NCBI GenBank assembly: GCA_020055645.1
Contig: CM034546.1
Location: 110,515,375-110,579,374, forward strand
DNA length: 64,000 bases
DNA from: Tomocerus qinae
Lineage: Eukaryota > Arthropoda > Collembola > Entomobryomorpha > Tomoceridae
Direction: 5' to 3'
Shown in pieces: positions 58,516-64,000 of this stretch. The position numbers and the translations under genes were made by a program. A model generated the notes under the pieces. It did not search any database. It was not told the origin of the DNA and worked only from the letters and a program-made list of their open reading frames with translations. The stretch's first letter is position 1, and each line of letters begins with the position of its first letter.

Positions 58516-61500
58516 TATATATCATATCAAAATTAATATTCTACATTTACGTTATTGCGAATCATTTGTCACCGTCATGTCATTTAACCTTAGAAGTACT
58601 GCATAAACAATTTTTATAGGTGCTGTCATCAATGTTTCTATACAATTATGCATACGTTTTATTATGGTCTAAATAAATTGATTAGATACTACTTATAGTA
58701 AGAAAGTGTTATTTCATTTCAATGTTTTAGCTATTTAGCAGAATTTGGTACATCATATGCATGCCTAAAGCTTATTACTGTCTGCATAAACGCAAGCTAT
58801 GAGAATGTTTCACAGGAGAAAAATGAATACTAAAAGAGTAACCACGTGTATTTAGTATGAACAATACTGAAATAAATGTGTCTGTATTATGAACAGAAGT
58901 GAACCTCGTACGTCAGACAGCACAAGTATATTATGTGACTTAGTTGATGTCTACCTGTGTGTGTCTGGAGTGAGTAGTGGCTTGGTTGAATTCAAATAAA
59001 GGCTGCATTTGGATAATTTTACAAGATTTACAGAGCTGTAATACAATAGCTGTCAAAACTAAGTTCAGTTGTAGGTCATCATCCAATACGTTTCATTTCA
59101 AGGCAATATTCCGACACTTTGGCATAATTTACAACAACATTACAATAGTATTTACTCGAATAAAAGTTGCTATCACGTAAGTGTACACCAAAATTGCAGA
59201 TTTGCAAGTTCTGCTATACAAAAGAATATTATTGTAAAATGCCCTAATGTATGCATGTGTATAAAGAGTTCTAGCAGCTGTAGCTCTCAGCTACTAACAG
59301 TGCACGTTCGTAATTATAAATTAAAATCATTTCAAACTAATATGAACCTGCATTACTAGTTTTACTAGTGTACCTACAACTCTTTCCTATATACCTCCCA
59401 ATTTATATTTTCCTGAATGAACTGTATCATGCATATATACGTATAGGGAAACATTTATCTAATTGCAAGTATCTACTCTATAGCAAATAAGAACGCAGCG
59501 CACGTAATACTTCAGCTTTTATAAAATGAGGCTGTAAGCAAACGGTATGAATGATTAAGCATTATTTCATTAGAGTATTCGTACATTGTAAAACAGAATC
59601 TGTAGTATGTGCCTTTGTATCTAGTAGATTCTAGTGTCGCTACTTACAAGATATCTACACAACATTACATATGGTCGGAAGATTATTATCAAAATATCAA
59701 TTCATTTAGCATGCACGTACTATTTACTTGGTAGGGAATCCTAATGATCTACTACTTCTGTACAGCTACGAAGCTGTATTTCCAGCTATTCATTTGCATA
59801 CTCGCACACCACTGAATCATGAACTCAGCCAAACAAATAATTATTTATATCTTGTTAGTCTAAGCTAATATATTAATACTTGAGCCTAGTGCAGCTGCAC
59901 AATATGATTATCAATTTATCTTTTACGGCACTTGTGTTCTTGTTATAAAAAAACAGATCTAAAGCAGTTTTTCAACTTCCAATAATCCATTTTATGACCA
60001 TTATACGTCTCGCATAACTAAGAAAATAAATTCCAAAGATATAAATCACACTTCTTATATTTACAACCTCAATAATCTTGGAATTAAAATTATGCATTGC
60101 ATAAGCTAGTGCAGTTTCAAGGTAGTCGCAGTAATTAAAAATGTAGTAGTGGCAAAGGGAGTTCAATAATAATTTCCCATTACTGCAACAGTTTATTAAG
60201 GATTTTATTACTTCCATAATAGTATTACGAATATAAAGGATAATCTTTCAATTGTACCTTTTCGTAAGTTATTACCTACCTTGGTGCATTTCTTTCTTCT
60301 AGTGATCCATATGTAATTCTTCTGTAAGTCTCCATTTCAACTAAAAACTCAATTCGGCCAAAAACACTATAGTACTATTTTGAGGCAAAAATTACTTTAG
60401 AGTGTCTCACTCATTATTTTTCATGTGTCCCAAAAACAACTTTGAATGCATGAAGTTTGGGTGGAGAATGAATTCCAGACAAGAATCATTACCATACAGA
60501 GAAATCTTTATATAGGAATTTGGAGAAAATCTGAGACTCCCAAGTAAAATTGTCCAATAACATGATGTGCATGCATTTATTACCTACAGCTATCCATCAA
60601 ATTTACATGATCTAACTACTGGCCTAGAAAATACATGCTAAAGCACAGACACTAAACTCCCACTCAGCCAGTTTTATTAGGTTTAGTATTCACAATCAGA
60701 ACAAGAAAGAGATTATTGGAAGTAAGTACTACATAGCAGGGACAAAGGTTAACCTTTTACCGGTCCACCATCATATTGATTGGAAGGAAAATTATAGGGC
60801 TTCTTGTCCAAGTAGTACTGGTTTGTATGTTAGTAGATTATTGCTGAAATTGTCGATATAGTGAGTGGGTTGGTTTACGTTTACTCATCGGACATGTAAA
60901 TAAAAATTGTCTTATCACGGGTCGTGTTTGTGTTTGATATTTGGAGATTTAAGAGCAACTACCTACATGATATCTCCAAACCAAATACTAAATGTGAATT
61001 ATCCCATAATGTGTATTTACCCAGAATCTGTCTCTGGGCAAATACCTACAAACCATGAGCTTCATTTGATTGAAAACATAAAACTGCAACATCTCTGAAT
61101 TATCCTTTGATTAGGAGAGCAAACTGCTGAAATCACTGCTTTTATTCTACATAGACCGCAGGTATATGATTCTACCGTAGTTACTGTTTTTGAAACCCAT
61201 AGACACTTATTCTAGTATTGTCTGAGTACGTGCAACAGACATAATATGTGAGATGCGACAATATCTGCAAAAAAGTTACATGTTGCAAGATGATATTGTT
61301 GATGACTTCACCGTTGACAATCTAAAGTTGTTTGGAACATTGTGTTCGCTTATTAATTAATTGGCAGTTTTTATCTTGTAATGTTAGATGTACATTTCAG
61401 ACCTCATTCATCGGTAATACTATACAATAGCATCAACTCAAGCAAACATCCTCCGTCAGATGTAAATTTAGACCTCAATTCGCACAAAAACTAAATCCTC

Positions 61501-64000
61501 AATGCGACATGCAATTGCGTGTCATGTATCTGGATGAATAATAATATACTCTGATGCAATTTAGATGGTCAATTATACAAATATCTGGAAGTGAATAAAT
61601 GCTAGTGAATTAGCGAGTCAGTATTTCTGAAAATATGGTATAGGTTGGTACTGAGAAGCAATCTTTTTTCCTATTTTAGTCTGGAATTTTTATATCCATA
61701 CTGAATCCTATTTTGCTGAACTACTACCTAAAGCATTTGATAAAAATACGATTGAATGAGATGGATTGGTGAATAAATATTGAATATCATGACTACATAA
61801 ACTGAGCACACATAAATAATCCAAATTGAATTTTTATTTGCGAAACGAACTTCGTTGTTATTCGGATGCTGACACATGTACAGGTCACCTTACATTGTAA
61901 AAGGGAAAACACTTGCGATAGAGATAGGGAAAACAGACTGTTTACTTCTGTCATCAACGTCAGTAAGCACGCGGTGGTTGCATTGGAAGAGAACATAAAT
62001 AATTCAACAATCTTATTGTTGAAACAGATATCATATTCAGCTTATTATTTGAATTTGATTTATTTGAAGCTTTACAGGTAGTGACAGGTGTTAAAATTTA
62101 GAATGTATCAACAGTATTAGAATTTTATTCCAAATGGATTAAATCCATTCGACATTTTCGCCATGATGCTTAACACTATCGGTTTTTCAGGTGCCATGAT
62201 TTACTACCCACATCATTATACACTCTATATAGCTACATAAATAAGTTGTAAGTGCATTTGATACACTTTTACCTTATTCAAACTGGTCTAAAAAGAAATA
62301 TTTAATCAAAGAGACATGCATCTGTAAGAACAGCTATAGGTAAGAAGGAAGGTGAATCAATACCTTTTATTTCTGCAGACTTATTTGAATAAACTGCAGT
62401 CCAGAATTAGGTTCAACAAACTTTTCTCAATTTAAAGATGATAATAGAAGGATACGCCTTGTCTTAAACAATTCGTAAACCCCAATCAATTGTTTGTTTG
62501 TAGAGTTAGCACTTATCACCACACAGAGATAGAATTGCATGAGAGTTCACAATACAATCCCATTAGAATAACAACACACTTTTAAATAAGTTTACTTTCG
62601 AAATGGACAATTGTTATTTAGTAGTTATTTCAGTAGTAGGAATTGGTTGAAGTGAGATTTAGTTCATGTTTTCATTGAGACGAGGGAATCGGCATGTAAC
62701 TTTATGTTGAAGGACAGAGTAAACACTGAAAATGTGCAAGAGAATTTTTGTTGGGTTAACACGAAGAGTTATATCTACTTAAGTTACACATTGATCAGGT
62801 ATCCGCCTCACTCATTGTCAGTCAGTCAGGGATTTCGATCGTGCGTAACTATATGTATAAGTATTTCAACACTAGTCGTGTACTTGCTCTTTGATTTTAT
62901 TCACGATTTCACACACTAATAATAAGATAGCATGAGGGTATGTGTAAGTATAGTGTTTCTAGTGATGAATATCAGTGAGTCTGCAATAGAGTATGAGATT
63001 CCTTGTGGAAATAAAGTTAACTGTGTGAAAACAAAGAGAATGAGTGGAGAAATGGTATTTAAGTGCTTAACAAATTTTTACAGGGGAGTGTATAGTGGAA
63101 GTGGAGGGTAACGCGAGACAATTTTATTTGGTACTTTATGTGTGGGAAATGTCTTTTGATCTACATACATCTTCGAGAGGAGAATCTTATGAGACAGTTT
63201 GGTGATGCCGCACCGGAACTAGAAAACGAAATAGGATAAATAATAGACAAGTTTTACTAGTTTCTGACTGCACTAAGCCATGTAGCGGATGTATTGGCCT
63301 TTCCTCGTGTCTCTCTATCTATCTTGTAAAGACATTGAAATCAAATAATGATAAGATTAGGTATTTAATATTTAATTTCTGAGGCAATTTGGAGGTTTTC
63401 GGGTTGTTGGGAGCAAAGAACTGTCGGGAAGTAGAGAGAAGTTGATACAGAGTGTGAAGGAGCTGTGGGGAAGATGTGAAATGAAAGGTGAGTCGATGAA
63501 GATAAGGTCTTGGGCTAACTAAACTCCCTTCACATTCACTTCACTACTGGGACCTTGTTGAGACCACAAGAGCCGAAAATGAGCTTCTCTCCCTCTCTCA
63601 ACATCAACACAAGTACATGTGAGTTCCACAGTCTCTCCCTACTAAGTAATGCACTTTAAGCTCTCTCTCTCTCCACGAAATACAATTCCCAGCACTCCGT
63701 CCTGGATTCTATTTAGTATTTCATACCGAGCCATACCTACATCCTTCCACTCTCATCATCATCTACTCAACCTGCATTTTCTCATTGCATTGTGCTGTAA
63801 ATTGCAGGTTATACCTATTAGAGCTATGTACATTCATATTACATCCAGCTATCAAATGCAGAATGTATGTAAATGGAGTCGTTCCACGATACTATCTACC
63901 TCCACTATTCACTCCTTGTATCGTGTAACCCTAGTAGTCTGTACACATTTTCCTAGATACTGGTACTGGTTTATAATTGCCTTGGCTTATGATACACGCT
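58516..64000. other. AT-rich non-coding region, far upstream of aminopeptidase N
   Basis: About 5.5 kb with only short frames (at most 81 codons) that show no recognisable domain or codon bias. CT-rich runs lie near 63585-63610 and 63660-63676. No gene, RNA or transposon can be supported. It may hold the aminopeptidase promoter or belong to a neighbouring gene outside the window. Confidence 0.5.

Noticed and set aside
55559..64000. Short frames upstream of aminopeptidase N as separate genes
   Set aside because: None exceeds 81 codons and none shows a domain, splice partners or conserved composition. They are at the level expected by chance in AT-rich DNA.

Overview
The window is eukaryotic, animal nuclear DNA. 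It has split genes with GT-AG introns, polyadenylation signals, a large tandem satellite and many small inverted-repeat transposons. The two recognisable proteins read like arthropod orthologues. An insect is my best guess; the species cannot be named from this sequence.

Layout. (1) 1 to about 31130 is one uninterrupted head-to-tail array of a 146-bp satellite, roughly 213 monomers, cut by the left window edge. It contains monomer subtypes, 876-bp six-monomer higher-order repeats, and nested duplications of about 2.3-5 kb spacing. (2) 31131-33384 is a repeat-rich boundary: a G-rich minisatellite, four copies of a ~305-bp repeat, and small palindromic elements. (3) 33385-33705 (+) is a compact, probably intronless gene for a 106-aa single-pass membrane protein I do not recognise. 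(4) 34091-44084 (+) is a complete six-exon UBXN6 (UBXD1) gene, the PUB/UBX-domain cofactor of p97/VCP. Its 6.35-kb intron 4 is packed with minisatellites, foldback elements and nested transposons. (5) 44085-45565 is the intergenic space between two convergent genes. (6) 45566-55422 (-) is a complete 24-coding-exon membrane aminopeptidase N (M1 metallopeptidase), about 1009 aa. I rebuilt it exon by exon; every junction is GT-AG and in phase. Its GAMEN exopeptidase motif is assembled through a 9-nt microexon. (7) 55450-64000 is AT-rich upstream or 5'-intron sequence with one 1132-bp non-autonomous DNA transposon bearing 132-bp terminal repeats.

The genes have no evident functional link: UBXN6 acts in ubiquitin-dependent endolysosomal and ER handling by p97, while aminopeptidase N is a surface exopeptidase. 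The window is most interesting as a junction between heterochromatin-like satellite and intact single-copy genes, and for the variety of inverted-repeat elements in the introns. I found no CRISPR, bacterial, viral, rRNA or tRNA features.
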